The notes under the pieces are model-generated. The model worked only from the letters and a program-made list of their open reading frames with translations, had not been told where the DNA came from and made no database searches. DNA of 64,000 nt from assembly GCA_963707965.1 (NCBI GenBank), contig CAVPRR010000007.1, forward strand, positions 186,001 through 250,000, in the 5' to 3' direction. Below are positions 18,446 to 27,807 of the stretch, one piece after another (within the stretch, counting starts at the first letter, position 1; every line of letters begins with the position of its first letter). The position numbers were made by a program, and so were the translations under genes. Origin of the DNA: VRUE01 sp963707965. GTDB lineage: Bacteria > Actinomycetota > Thermoleophilia > Solirubrobacterales > 70-9.

Positions 18446-19306
18446 ATGCCGGGGCCCCTTCTCGCCGTCGACACGCCGTCGATGCTCTTCCGCGCCTTCT
18501 ACGCGCTGCCCAAGACGATCGTTGGACCGGACGGGGTGCCGGTGAATGCCCTGCTCGGAGCCGCCAACCTGATCGTCCGCGAGGTGGAAGCGCACGAGCC
18601 ACGTGCCGTCGTCCTCTGCTTCGGCCCCGACGCCGCCTCCTACCGCACCGAGCTGTTCCCGGGCTACCACGCCGACCGCGACGAGATCCCCGCCGAGCTG
18701 GCGCCCCAGTGGGCCGACTGCGGCGACTTCTTCGAGTCCTTTGGCTGGGCTGTCGTCGCCAGCGACTCGCTGGAGGCCGACGACCTGCTTGGCACCTACG
18801 CTCGCCTCGAGGCCGGGGCGGGTGGCCATGCGCTGCTGCTGACCGGCGACCGGGACATGTACCAGTGTGCGGGCGAGGAGGTCACCGTCCTCTATGTCCG
18901 CACCGGCAGCAGGGGCGCCGAAGAGGTCGGCCCGGCAGAGGTGCGCGAGCGCTACGGGGTCGACCCCACGCAGGTTCCCGACTTCATCGCCCTGCGCGGC
19001 GACCCCTCCGACGGCCTGCCCGGCGCCAGGGGCGTGGGCCCGAAGACCGCCGCCGAGCTGCTGCGCCGCCACGGCTCGCTGGAGGCGATCCTCGGCAATG
19101 CGGAGGACGAGCCTCGCCCGAAGCTGCGCGCCGCCCTGCTCGATGCCCGCCAGGAGCTGCTCGCCTTCAAGGACATCGCCACCCTGCGCGACGCCGGTGT
19201 CGAGCGCCCGCCGGACCGCCCCACCGACTGGGCGGGCGCCGCGGCCGCGGCCCGTGCCCGCGGAATGAACGGCCTCGCCGAGCGATTCGAATCGACGGCA
19301 GGGTAG
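18446..19306 (+). CDS. Stand-alone 5'-3' exonuclease, PolA N-domain/FEN type
   Basis: 286 residues matching the 5'-nuclease domain of DNA polymerase I without the polymerase. Acidic metal ligands occur in LAVDTPSMLFRAFYALP, DSLEADDLLGT and LTGDRDMYQC. The helix-hairpin-helix GARGVGPKTAAELLRRHGS is present. Such proteins remove flaps or RNA primers. Start ATG 18446. The next gene follows 9 bases later on the same strand. Confidence 0.9.
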   Translation: MPGPLLAVDTPSMLFRAFYALPKTIVGPDGVPVNALLGAANLIVREVEAHEPRAVVLCFGPDAASYRTELFPGYHADRDEIPAELAPQWADCGDFFESFGWAVVASDSLEADDLLGTYARLEAGAGGHALLLTGDRDMYQCAGEEVTVLYVRTGSRGAEEVGPAEVRERYGVDPTQVPDFIALRGDPSDGLPGARGVGPKTAAELLRRHGSLEAILGNAEDEPRPKLRAALLDARQELLAFKDIATLRDAGVERPPDRPTDWAGAAAAARARGMNGLAERFESTAG

Positions 19307-19315
19307 GTTCGCCGA

Positions 19316-20158
19316 GTGCGTGCTGACGGTCAGCTTCCGTGGCGCGGGCCCGGGCCCGACCGCCCCGACCTGCCGCTTCCCCCGGGCTCGATGCCATGGC
19401 GGACCGGCGGTCAGCTGCGAAAGCGCTGGCGCTACATCGGCGTCTTCGGCCCGGAGGCGATGCTATGTGCGGCGCGGGCACAGGTGGGGCCGTTCAGCCA
19501 GTCCTTCTGGGTGCTGTGGGATCGCCGGGCCAGGCACCGCTGGGCGCATACGAGCTTCCGGCCTCGTAGCCGCGAGGTGACCATGGAGGGACCCAGCATC
19601 CAGATCGACGCCCGCCGGCTGCGGGCGCGGCTGCACCTGGGGGATGGCGCAGCGGTGGAAGCAATCTGCCCCAGCGGCTCGGGCTGGGGTTGGACCCGCA
19701 AGCGGGCCGGGGTGCCGGTTCGCGGCACGATCGAAGCGGACGGTCGCTCGTGGGAGATCGAGGGGCTCGGCGTCGACGACGAATCGGCCGGTTACCACCG
19801 GCGACACACGAGCTGGCTCTGGTCCGCCGGCGTGGGTCGCGCCGTCGACGGCCGCTCGCTCGCCTGGAATCTCGTCGAGGGGGTCAATGACCCGGCCGAG
19901 CGCTCCGAGCGCGCGATCTGGATCGACGGCGAGCCATTCGAGCCGCGTCCGGTGTCATTTCGCGGCATGTCCGCAGTCGAGTTCTCAGACGGCTCGCGTC
20001 TGGATTTCTCCGGCGAGTGCGAGCGCGCACGCAACGAGAACCTCCTCGTCATCCGCTCCCGTTACCGGCATCGCTTCGGCACCTTCTCCGGCTCCCTCGA
20101 GGGCCTGCCGCTTGCCGAGGGCCTCGGTGTGATGGAGGACCACGACGCTCATTGGTGA
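19316..20158 (+). CDS. DUF2804-like protein
   Basis: 280 residues from GTG 19316. Features reminiscent of DUF2804 are the RWRYIGVFGPEAML stretch near residue 38, repeated Trp-rich segments (GWGWTRKRAG, TSWLWSAGVG) and the end LGVMEDHDAHW. These are beta-sandwich proteins of unknown role. The assignment is from memory of the family pattern and moderate only. Confidence 0.5.
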   Translation: MRADGQLPWRGPGPDRPDLPLPPGSMPWRTGGQLRKRWRYIGVFGPEAMLCAARAQVGPFSQSFWVLWDRRARHRWAHTSFRPRSREVTMEGPSIQIDARRLRARLHLGDGAAVEAICPSGSGWGWTRKRAGVPVRGTIEADGRSWEIEGLGVDDESAGYHRRHTSWLWSAGVGRAVDGRSLAWNLVEGVNDPAERSERAIWIDGEPFEPRPVSFRGMSAVEFSDGSRLDFSGECERARNENLLVIRSRYRHRFGTFSGSLEGLPLAEGLGVMEDHDAHW

Positions 20159-20231
20159 CGGAGTGGCCCAGGATCCCGCCACCGGGTTGCCGCGCATGCG
20201 TTGGCGCGCGCCAACGGGGGTGATTCGCCGT

Positions 20232-21587
20232 TCAGGCGATCGTCGGCGCCTCGGGGAGGCGCGCGAGCGCGGACTCCATCTCGGCCTCGGAGAACTCCAA
20301 GTCCTCGAGCTCCCCGGCCTGGTAGGCCGCATACGCGGACATGTCGAAGTACCCGTGGCCGGATAGGCCGAGCAGGATCACCCGCTCCTCCCCCGCCTGC
20401 TTGGCCGCCTCGGCCTCGTCAAGCACAGCCTTGATCGCGTGCGCGGGCTCGGGGCCGGGGATGATCCCCTCGCATGATGCGAAGCGCACCGCCGCCTCGA
20501 AGGCCGCGGTCTGTGGGACCGCGGTCGCCTCGACGATCCCCTCCTTGACCAGCGCGCAGAGGCTGGGCGCGTCGCCGTGGTAGCGCAAGCCGCCGGCGTG
20601 CACCGGCGGCGGCACGAAGTCGTGGCCCAGCGTGTACATCGGCATCAGCGGGGTCATGCCCACCGTGTCGCCGAAGTCATATGCGTAGGTGCCGCGGGTC
20701 AGGGTCGGGCAGGCGGCGGGCTCGGCGCCCAGGAAGCGGGTCCGCTTGCCGTCGCGGATGTTGGCCCGCACGAACGGGTAGACGAGGCCGGCGAAGTTGG
20801 AGCCGCCGCCGACGCAGCCGACAACCACGTCGGGGTACTCGCCGGCCATCTCCATCGCGGCGATCGACTCCTGGCCGATCACGGTCTGGTGCAGGCAGAC
20901 GTGGTTGAGGACCGAGCCCAGCGAGTAGTTGGTGTCCTCGGCGCCGGCCGCGACCTCGACCGCCTCGGAGATTGCGATGCCGAGGCTCCCGGTCGGGTGC
21001 GAAGCCTGCGAGCGGCCCGCCTCGGTCAAATCGGAGGGACTGCGGTGGACGGTCCCGCCCCAGGTCTCGATCATCGCCCGCCGGTAGGGCTTCTGGTCAT
21101 AGGAGACGCCGACCATGAAGACCTCGCACTCCAGCCCGAACAGCCGGCAGGCGAGCGAGATCGCCGAGCCCCACTGGCCCGCGCCGGTCTCGGTGGCCAG
21201 CTTGCGCACTCCCGCCTGCTTGTTGTAGTAGGCCTGTGCCACCGCCGTGTTCGGCTTGTGGGAGCCGGCCGGGGAGACCCCCTCGTACTTGTAATAGATG
21301 TGCGCGGGCGTATCGAGCTCGCGCTCGAGGCGATGGGCCCGGTAGAGCGGTGTCGGGCGCCAGAGCTTGTAGACCTCGCGAACCTCCTCGGGGATCTCTA
21401 TCTCCGGCTCGGCCGAGACCTCCTGCTCGATCAGCCCCATCGGGAAGATCGGGGCGAGGTCCTCGGGCCCCGCCGGCGCCCCGGTGCCCGGGTTGAGCGG
21501 CGGCAGCGGCTCACCCGGCAGGTCCGGCAGCAGGTTGAGCCAGCTGGTCGGAATCTGGGACTCGTCCAGAAGGTACTTGGTGGTCAC
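20232..21587 (-). CDS. Tryptophan synthase beta chain, TrpB2 type
   Basis: PLP enzyme of 451 residues that condenses indole and serine. The PLP lysine is in GSHKPNTA and the phosphate-binding glycines in GCVGGGSNFAG. The long N-terminal segment ahead of the catalytic core and the WRPTPLYRAHRLE stretch are those of TrpB2, the form that usually works without TrpA. No trpA is near. The start is the GTG at 21587 (MTTKYLLDESQIPTSW); the frame stays open far upstream but only as antisense of the E1 alpha gene. Confidence 0.9.
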   Translation of the reverse strand: MTTKYLLDESQIPTSWLNLLPDLPGEPLPPLNPGTGAPAGPEDLAPIFPMGLIEQEVSAEPEIEIPEEVREVYKLWRPTPLYRAHRLERELDTPAHIYYKYEGVSPAGSHKPNTAVAQAYYNKQAGVRKLATETGAGQWGSAISLACRLFGLECEVFMVGVSYDQKPYRRAMIETWGGTVHRSPSDLTEAGRSQASHPTGSLGIAISEAVEVAAGAEDTNYSLGSVLNHVCLHQTVIGQESIAAMEMAGEYPDVVVGCVGGGSNFAGLVYPFVRANIRDGKRTRFLGAEPAACPTLTRGTYAYDFGDTVGMTPLMPMYTLGHDFVPPPVHAGGLRYHGDAPSLCALVKEGIVEATAVPQTAAFEAAVRFASCEGIIPGPEPAHAIKAVLDEAEAAKQAGEERVILLGLSGHGYFDMSAYAAYQAGELEDLEFSEAEMESALARLPEAPTIA

Positions 21588-21725
21588 GGGCGCGATTGTA
21601 TTTGCAGCGGCACGGGCGGCGCCCGCGACTTGCGCGGGGTTGGTACGGATGTGTGACAGCTGAGTCGCGACACGCTTCCCGCATGCCGCCGCATCCGCGC
21701 CCTGACAGGACTCGTTGAGGCGGGA

Positions 21726-22775
21726 ATGGCGCCCTCCCACCATGCCCGTGCCGACGCGCGCGCACTGCTCTCGACGATGGCCGAGATTCGCGCCTTCGAG
21801 CTGGCATGCGCACAGCTCTGGGAGCGAGGACTGATCTCCGGAGAGATGCACCTGGGTGTGGGAGAGGAGGCGATCGCCGCCGGGGTGATGGCGCACATCC
21901 GCGACGGAGACGCCATTGCGTTCGACCACCGCTCCGGGCCACCCGTGGTGGCTCGCGGGCTGGACCTCGAGTCGCTGCTGCTGGAGATGCTGGGCGACGA
22001 GCGGGGCCTGTGCCGGGGACACGGGGGGCATATGCACTTCCTGGCACCGGACCAGCTGGCTGCCGGAACCGGGATCGTCGGCGCCACGGCGCCCCTGGCC
22101 TGCGGCTTTGCCCTTGCCGCGGAGCACCTTCGCCCAGGCGCAGTCGCGGTCGCGTTCTTCGGCGACGGCGCCGCCAATCAGGGCTCGCTGCTCGAGGCCT
22201 TCAACCTGGCGGCGGCGTGGAAGCTTCCTGTCGTGTTCGTCTGCAAGGACAACCGCTGGGCGATCACGACGCGAGCCAGGACCGTCACCGGAGGCGACCT
22301 GCTCCAGCGCGCACGTGGTCTCGGCCTCAGGACGCAGCGCGCGAACGGATTCAGGGCGGAGGCCGTGTGGACAGCGGCTGGCGAGGCGATTGCTCGCGCC
22401 CGGGACGGGAGGGGCCCCACGTTCCTCCACGCGCGCTGCCCCCGCCCGGAGGGCCACTTCCTCGGCGACCCGCTCATCCGCCTGGTCCGCCAGCCGCGCA
22501 GCGAGGGCGAGGCGATGAGGCCGGACATCATCGCCGGCCTGACCACCCAGCCAGGGGCGCCCAAGCACGTGCGCGCCCGAGCCCTGGGACGTACTTCGCA
22601 CACGGTTGCGCAGCTGGGAATGGGACAGCTGCGGCCACGGCGGGATCCGCTCGTGCGCATGCGCCGGCGCCTCGGAGAGCGGGCGGCCGCCTCGGTGGAG
22701 CGCGACGCGCGCGCCCGCGTGGAGCTTGCGGTGCAGCACGCGCTGACGATCACCGGAAACAACGGCCATGGCTGA
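21726..22775 (+). CDS. Thiamine-PP dehydrogenase E1 component, alpha subunit
   Basis: 349 residues of the pyruvate/acetoin dehydrogenase E1 alpha family. The TPP-Mg motif is GDGAANQGSLLEAFNLAAAWKLP...VCKDN, and the substrate-side segment GEMHLGVGEEAIAAG is at the start. The last 90 residues are basic and diverged. No E2 or E3 gene lies in the window, so the complex and substrate are open (acetoin or branched 2-oxo acids are options). The stop overlaps the start of the beta subunit (ATGGCTGA). Confidence 0.87.
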   Translation: MAPSHHARADARALLSTMAEIRAFELACAQLWERGLISGEMHLGVGEEAIAAGVMAHIRDGDAIAFDHRSGPPVVARGLDLESLLLEMLGDERGLCRGHGGHMHFLAPDQLAAGTGIVGATAPLACGFALAAEHLRPGAVAVAFFGDGAANQGSLLEAFNLAAAWKLPVVFVCKDNRWAITTRARTVTGGDLLQRARGLGLRTQRANGFRAEAVWTAAGEAIARARDGRGPTFLHARCPRPEGHFLGDPLIRLVRQPRSEGEAMRPDIIAGLTTQPGAPKHVRARALGRTSHTVAQLGMGQLRPRRDPLVRMRRRLGERAAASVERDARARVELAVQHALTITGNNGHG

Positions 22776-23940
22776 GGAAACGACAGCCATGACCGGCGGG
22801 ACAACCGCCAGCGACGGGACGACGAGCGTCCCTCGACCCAAGGGGACGACCGTGTCCAAAGTGACGACCGTGTCCAAGGGGACGAGCGTCCCCAAGGGAA
22901 CGACCGCGCCTGAGGGGACGACCGTGGCTGAACTTGATTTCGCCGAGGCGATCGACCGCGCCGTCGAGCAGGCGATGGCCCGCGACGAGCGGATCGTCGT
23001 CTTCGGAGAGGACGTCGAGGCCCTGCGGCAGCGAATCTTCCTGCGCCATGGGCCGCGGCGGGTGCGCAACGCCCCGATCAGCGAGAGCGCCTTCCTCGGA
23101 GCCGGCGTGGGCGCCGCCATGGCGGGTCTGCGGCCAATCGTCGAGATCATGCTCGTGGACTTCATCGCGGTCGCCCTCGATCCCCTCCTGAATCACGCGG
23201 CGAAGCTCGAGGGCTTCTCGGGCGGCAGCTGGCGGGCGCCGCTGGTGGTTCGTGCCGCCTGCGGGGGCGGCTACGGCGACGGGGGTCAGCACGAGCAGAA
23301 CCTGTGGGGAATGCTCGCCGGGATCCCCGGACTGGCGGTGGTGGTCCCGTCCAACCCGGCCGATGCCGCTGGCCTGATGCTCGCGGCGCTCGAGGACCCC
23401 GGGCCGGTCGTCTACCTCGAGCACAAGCTCCTGTCGGAGACCTGGCTGGAATACCTCGGCCGGGGAGGCCGCGACACGGTGGCCTTCGACGTCCCGCCGC
23501 TGGGCGCTCGTGGCGAGGTGCCCGAGCCGCTCGCACCTGTACCGCTGGGACAGGCCAAGCGATGCCGCCAGGGCGGCGACCTCGCGATCGTCTCTCTCGG
23601 CGTGGGAGTTCACCGCTCGCTCGAGGCGGCCGACGAGCTCGCCGCCAGCGGAGTCGAGGCGGAGGTGATCGACCTCCGCTCGGTGGCGCCGCTCGATCGC
23701 GACGCCGTGGCCGCGGCCGCCCGGGCCACCGGCCACGTGCTTGTAGTCGATGAGGACTACGTCCGCGGCGGGCTGTCCGGCGAGGTGGCCGCGCTGATCG
23801 CCGAGGCGAGGATCGATGCCGCGTTCGCGCGAGTGGCCGTCGAGGGAACCATCCCATACGCCCGCCCGCTCGAGGACCGCGCCCTTCCCAGCACCGGGCG
23901 GATCGTCGACGCCGCCAGAGAGCTTCTCGAGCGACGGTGA
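22768..23940 (+). CDS. Thiamine-PP dehydrogenase E1 component, beta subunit
   Basis: 390 residues from ATG 22768. The conserved core begins at about residue 53 (VAELDFAEAIDRAVEQAM) and includes GEDVE, the FLGAGVGAAMAGLRPIVEIM helix, GGYGDGGQHEQ and the C-terminal transketolase domain. The first 52 residues are a Thr/Gly/Ser repeat (GTTVSK-like units) not found in the family. A GTG at 22924 preceded by GAGGGG would start exactly at the core and may be the real start. Translational coupling with the alpha subunit supports the ATG. Forms an alpha2beta2 E1. Confidence 0.87.
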   Translation: MAEETTAMTGGTTASDGTTSVPRPKGTTVSKVTTVSKGTSVPKGTTAPEGTTVAELDFAEAIDRAVEQAMARDERIVVFGEDVEALRQRIFLRHGPRRVRNAPISESAFLGAGVGAAMAGLRPIVEIMLVDFIAVALDPLLNHAAKLEGFSGGSWRAPLVVRAACGGGYGDGGQHEQNLWGMLAGIPGLAVVVPSNPADAAGLMLAALEDPGPVVYLEHKLLSETWLEYLGRGGRDTVAFDVPPLGARGEVPEPLAPVPLGQAKRCRQGGDLAIVSLGVGVHRSLEAADELAASGVEAEVIDLRSVAPLDRDAVAAAARATGHVLVVDEDYVRGGLSGEVAALIAEARIDAAFARVAVEGTIPYARPLEDRALPSTGRIVDAARELLERR

Positions 23941-24013
23941 GGAGTCCGGGGCGAGTATAGGCTCGGGGAACCACACCGATGAAGGGTGACTGCGAACGCA
24001 CTACGCTGGTTGC

Positions 24014-25366
24014 ATGGTAGAGCGGCTCGCTCTATTCGTTGATCGCCGCGAGGCGGGTCGCCGGCTCGCAAAGGCCGTGGAGCGTTTCCGCGACGAGGAG
24101 CCGCTGATCATTGCCCTTCCGCGCGGCGGGGTGCCGGTTGGCTTCGAGGTCGCCAGGGCGCTGGCGGCCCCGCTCGACATCGTGCTCGTCCGCAAGCTGG
24201 GGGCGCCGTTCAACCCCGAGTACGGCATCGGTGCGATTGCCGAGGGCGGCATTCGCTTCGTGCGCACCGAGGACGTTGAGCTGATCGGGATGGGGGAGGC
24301 AGAGCTGGAGGCGGTCGTGGAGCGCGAGTCGGCGGAGCTGGAACGACGGCAGCGCCTATACCGCGGCCACGACGACCCCCATCCGGTTGAAGGCAGGACG
24401 GCGATCCTGGTCGACGATGGGATCGCCACCGGCGGCACCGCCGTGGCCGCCGGGCAGGCACTGAAGGCCCGAGGAGCCGCGCGCGTCATCCTCGCCGTGC
24501 CCGTGGCTCCGCCGGGAACCGAGGAGCGCCTGGCAGAGGACTTCGACGAGATCGTCTGCCTCGAGCAGCCCCACGGCTTCTTCGGCATCGGCCAGTTCTA
24601 CGTTGACTTCGGCCAGGTCGGCGACGAGGAGGTCATCGAGCTGCTGGAGGCCGCCCGCGAGCCGGGAGCGCTCGCCGCCACTGACTCTCCCGCACCGGCG
24701 GACCCGCCGGCGGTCGAGCGGCCGGTTGAGATCGAGCTCGCCCCAGGGCTGCAGCTTGCCGGTGACCTGCGGCTGCCCGAGCCCGCCGCCGGCCTGGTGA
24801 TATTCGCCCACGGCAGCGGCTCCAGCCGGCTCAGCCCGCGCAATCGCCAGGTTGCCGAGGCGCTCAACCAAGCCGGGTTCGCGACGCTGCTCTTCGACCT
24901 GCTCACCACCGATGAGGAATTCGACCGCGCCAAGGTCTTCGATATCGACCTGCTCTCCGAGCGCCTGCTTGCAGTCACCGGTTGGGCTCGGGACGAGGCC
25001 GAGCTGAGTGACCTGCCGATTGGCTACTTCGGTGCCTCGACGGGCGCCGCCGCCGCTCTGTGCGCCGCAGCTCGTTTCGGCGACGGGATCTGTGCGGTGG
25101 TCTCTCGGGGCGGGCGCCCTGACCTGGCCAGCGAAAGCCTCGGAGAGGTCGCCTCGCCGACCCTGCTGATCGTCGGCGGAGCCGATTGGCAGGTGCTGGA
25201 GCTGAACGAGCAGGCGGCGCAGCGGCTGCGCTGCGAGCGTGAGGTCGCGATCGTGCCCGGCGCCACTCATCTCTTCGAAGAGCCTGGCGCCCTGGAGCGG
25301 GTCGCGGAGCTGGCCGCGGACTGGTTCGGGCGGCACCTGGGAGTCATGCCCCCCGGGGATGGGTAG
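24014..25366 (+). CDS. Phosphoribosyltransferase-dienelactone hydrolase fusion
   Basis: 450 residues, two domains. Residues 1-215: type I phosphoribosyltransferase fold with the PRPP motif ILVDDGIATGGT near 135 and RGGVPVGFEVARAL near 36. Residues 235-450: alpha/beta hydrolase of the dienelactone-hydrolase family with nucleophile Ser in FGASTGAAA, Asp in GGADWQVLELNE and His in GATHLFEEPG, so the triad is intact. This pairing recurs in actinobacteria and proteobacteria, but I know of no proven function. A decayed copy of the second domain (1035-1910) and a fragment of the first (27605-27712) occur in the same window. Confidence 0.85.
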   Translation: MVERLALFVDRREAGRRLAKAVERFRDEEPLIIALPRGGVPVGFEVARALAAPLDIVLVRKLGAPFNPEYGIGAIAEGGIRFVRTEDVELIGMGEAELEAVVERESAELERRQRLYRGHDDPHPVEGRTAILVDDGIATGGTAVAAGQALKARGAARVILAVPVAPPGTEERLAEDFDEIVCLEQPHGFFGIGQFYVDFGQVGDEEVIELLEAAREPGALAATDSPAPADPPAVERPVEIELAPGLQLAGDLRLPEPAAGLVIFAHGSGSSRLSPRNRQVAEALNQAGFATLLFDLLTTDEEFDRAKVFDIDLLSERLLAVTGWARDEAELSDLPIGYFGASTGAAAALCAAARFGDGICAVVSRGGRPDLASESLGEVASPTLLIVGGADWQVLELNEQAAQRLRCEREVAIVPGATHLFEEPGALERVAELAADWFGRHLGVMPPGDG

Positions 25367-25411
25367 GGCCGCCACCTCAGAGCCAGCGGCCCCACCCGAA
25401 TACGAGGGTGT

Positions 25412-25858
25412 CTACCGGGGAACGCTCGCCCTGCCGCCATAGGCGGCCAGGCCGTAGATGACGAGGACGTCGATTGCAAAGACCGCAAGCGCCCCGAATG
25501 GGTAGGCCGGGATGAACATCAGCATCACGATGCTGTTGAACCCGGCCGAGACGATCCCAACCCAGCGGCCGTACTCGTTGCCGGCCCAGATCGAGAACGC
25601 AGCCACGAGCTGGGCGACGCCAACGATGAGAACGATCCAGCCCCACGTCTTCAGGTTGCTGAACACGTAGTCGGAGTTGGCTTCGAGCCAGTTCGCATTC
25701 CCGATCCCGGCGATCCCGTAGATCACGTTGAGGAATCCGGCGATCATCACCATCGCTCCGGCGAACAGGAGCCAGCCGGCGATCTTGTCGGGGTCGTCTG
25801 AGTGACTGTCCTGCGGCTGCTGGACCGGCGGCACTGCAGGGCCTGAATGAGTGCTCAT
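25412..25858 (-). CDS. Four-helix membrane protein, DUF7144-like
   Basis: 148 residues: a Pro/Gln-rich cytoplasmic start, then four membrane helices beginning AGWLLFAGAMVMIAGFLNVIYG. The spacing and the W-x-G patterns resemble DUF7144 proteins, common in actinobacteria with unknown role. Convergent with the fusion gene upstream. Confidence 0.65.
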   Translation of the reverse strand: MSTHSGPAVPPVQQPQDSHSDDPDKIAGWLLFAGAMVMIAGFLNVIYGIAGIGNANWLEANSDYVFSNLKTWGWIVLIVGVAQLVAAFSIWAGNEYGRWVGIVSAGFNSIVMLMFIPAYPFGALAVFAIDVLVIYGLAAYGGRASVPR

Positions 25859-25915
25859 GAGAACCCCCTGACTCGTGCTGGGACAACCTTGGTCGACTCC
25901 ATGTTTCTCCCTTCG

Positions 25916-26335
25916 TCAGCCCAGAATCGGGCGCAGGTCCTCAGGAAGCTGTGCGCGAATGTCGTCGATCTCACCCGTGGAGACGTGGCGCCGCAGCACC
26001 CCGGCCGCGGCGCTTACCGCGAAGGACGCGGCGGTCTCACCGCCGAGCTGCGCATCGGCTGCAACGCGGTCCAGGAATTCAGCGAAGCTCCGGTACCTGA
26101 CCGGGGTCGCGCTTGGATTCCAACCCTCGTAGTAGATCCCTCGGATCAGGTCCGGAAGCTGGGCGGCGAGCTGCGCAGCCTCGTCGACCGTGAGGCGGTC
26201 GCGCAGGGCGTGGAGGTAGGCGCGCAGCACCCGGTAGGCCTGCCGGTGGTCATCGGTACCAAGCTGCCCGGCGAGCTCGTCGAGCCAAATGTGCGCCTTC
26301 TCGACACTGCGCTCGATGATGCTCGGCTCGGCCAT
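25916..26335 (-). CDS. DUF2267 protein
   Basis: 139 residues with the DUF2267 layout: a helical start, AYRVLRAYLHALRDRLTVDEAAQLAAQLP, the hallmark GIYYEGWNPSATP and FAEFLDRV. These small alpha-helical proteins occur in stress or membrane-linked loci. Function unknown. Divergent from the baeRF gene. Confidence 0.8.
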   Translation of the reverse strand: MAEPSIIERSVEKAHIWLDELAGQLGTDDHRQAYRVLRAYLHALRDRLTVDEAAQLAAQLPDLIRGIYYEGWNPSATPVRYRSFAEFLDRVAADAQLGGETAASFAVSAAAGVLRRHVSTGEIDDIRAQLPEDLRPILG

Positions 26336-26546
26336 AGATGCAAGCTACGACTGCTGGTTTCGGCTGTCATCGGTAGAAAGCCGAGATTCGGGCTCGGGTT
26401 GTTCCTGATTCCCGTTTCGCCCGTGCTGCAGCAGTGCAACCGCCGTGCCGACCCGACGCACGCCATCCGGGTAAAGCCGCAACAGATCGTTGAGGATTTA
26501 CGCGGATGAATCGGGCGATCGGGTCGCGGAGAATTGGTGCCGCCCG

Positions 26547-27602
26547 ATGAAGCTGCATGAGGTCACCCAGCAGGAGTTGCGGCACCTGGCCCAGATGGGC
26601 GGTGCCGGCCACTGGGTGCTGAGCGTCTACCTGAGCGTCGATCCGCCCCGCGCCGCTGGTCCGCATATCCGCCACGTCGAGCTCGGCTCGCGATTGACCG
26701 AGGCAGAGCGACGCCTGCGGCAGCACGGGGACGGGAAAGGCGCCGAGAGGGCGCTGGGCTCCTGCCTGGACCGAGTTCGCGAGGGGCTGGAGAACGCCCC
26801 GCCCCCGGATCACACGGTGCAGGCCTTGGCCATCTTCTGCGAAGACTCCGGCAAGTTACGAGCGTACGCTCTGAGACGCTCGCCGGACTTCGCCGTTGCG
26901 GCGGCCTTTCGCGACGTGGCAACCGTTGAGCCGCTTGTCGAGGCGCTGCCGGGCCCGCGCTGGGCAGTTGCACTGGTGAGCCGCAAGCACGGCCGGATCT
27001 TTGCGGGGACGGAGGCGGTGCTTGCCGAGGTGCTTGACATCGACGACGACGTGCACCGCTGGCACGCACAGGGCGGCTGGTCGCAGGCGCGCTTCCAGCG
27101 CGGCATCGAGAAGGAAACCAAGGACCACGTCGGACACGTCTGCGAGCGCCTGTTCGCGCTGCACCGCAGCCGCCCCGTCGACCGCCTCGTGGTCGGCGGG
27201 CCGGCGGAGATCTGGCCCCTCGTCGACGCGGAGCTTCACCCCTACCTGCATGAGCGCCTGGCCGGACACGTCGAGATCGACGTCGAGCGCTCCACTGCGG
27301 AGCAGGTGCTGGAGCATGTGGGCGCCCTGATGGCCGAGGAGCGTGCCCAACGCGAGCGCGAGGCAATCGGCCAGGTCATGGAAGGGTTGGGTACCGGGAA
27401 CAGGTCGGTCGCCGGCCCCGATGAAGTACTCGCCGCGCTCGACGACCGTCGCGTGGCAACGCTGCTCGTCAGCAGGGGCTCCACCGAGGACAGGTTGGAG
27501 CGGGCGGTGGAGGAGGCGCTGGCGCAGTCCGCGGAGATCGTCGTCATCGAGAGCGAGGCGCTGGACTCGCTGGGCGAGATCGCCGCGCTCCTGCGCTATT
27601 GA
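26547..27602 (+). CDS. baeRF-family (Vms1/eRF1-like) protein
   Basis: About 351 residues. Layout of the bacterial archaeo-eukaryotic release-factor family: an N-terminal domain starting LRHLAQMGGAGHWVLSVYLSVDP, a central RNase-H-like part (WAVALVSRKHGRIF...GGWSQARFQRGIEKETKDHV...RLVVGGPAEIWPLV) and an L7Ae-like end (VATLLVSRG...SAEIVVIES). Relatives are thought to act on stalled ribosomes or in stress; the lineage-specific role is unproven. I use ATG 26547, the first residue of the conserved part, although the frame is open from 26490. Confidence 0.75.
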   Translation: MKLHEVTQQELRHLAQMGGAGHWVLSVYLSVDPPRAAGPHIRHVELGSRLTEAERRLRQHGDGKGAERALGSCLDRVREGLENAPPPDHTVQALAIFCEDSGKLRAYALRRSPDFAVAAAFRDVATVEPLVEALPGPRWAVALVSRKHGRIFAGTEAVLAEVLDIDDDVHRWHAQGGWSQARFQRGIEKETKDHVGHVCERLFALHRSRPVDRLVVGGPAEIWPLVDAELHPYLHERLAGHVEIDVERSTAEQVLEHVGALMAEERAQREREAIGQVMEGLGTGNRSVAGPDEVLAALDDRRVATLLVSRGSTEDRLERAVEEALAQSAEIVVIESEALDSLGEIAALLRY

Positions 27603-27604
27603 GC

Positions 27605-27712
27605 ACGTTCGCGCTGGCCCAGCCAGAGGGGCTCTTCGGCATTGGGCAGTTCTACGTCAACTTCGAACAGCTGGACGACGGGACGGTGATTGAGCTGCTC
27701 GAGGCATCGGTG
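27605..27712 (+). pseudogene. Tail fragment of a phosphoribosyltransferase gene
   Basis: Immediately after the baeRF stop the sequence reads LAQPEGLFGIGQFYVNFEQLDDGTVIELLEAS. This aligns with LEQPHGFFGIGQFYVDFGQVGDEEVIELLEAA of the fusion protein at 24014. Only the last 36 residues of that domain remain, with no start codon of its own. A remnant of a lost paralogue. Confidence 0.75.
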
Positions 27713-27807
27713 AAAAACCGAAGCACGAAGCGCGGGTTGTCCCCGATGCCGGCCTCGGCGCTGTTGAGACAATCGGAGGGAAGGGCTGGAAGACCATTGG
27801 AGGAGCG

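Noticed and set aside
21588..23165. Upstream extension of TrpB2 on the minus strand
   Set aside because: The frame is open, but the extra 500 residues are antisense to E1 alpha/beta; TrpB2 proteins begin at about MTTKYLLDESQIPTSW.
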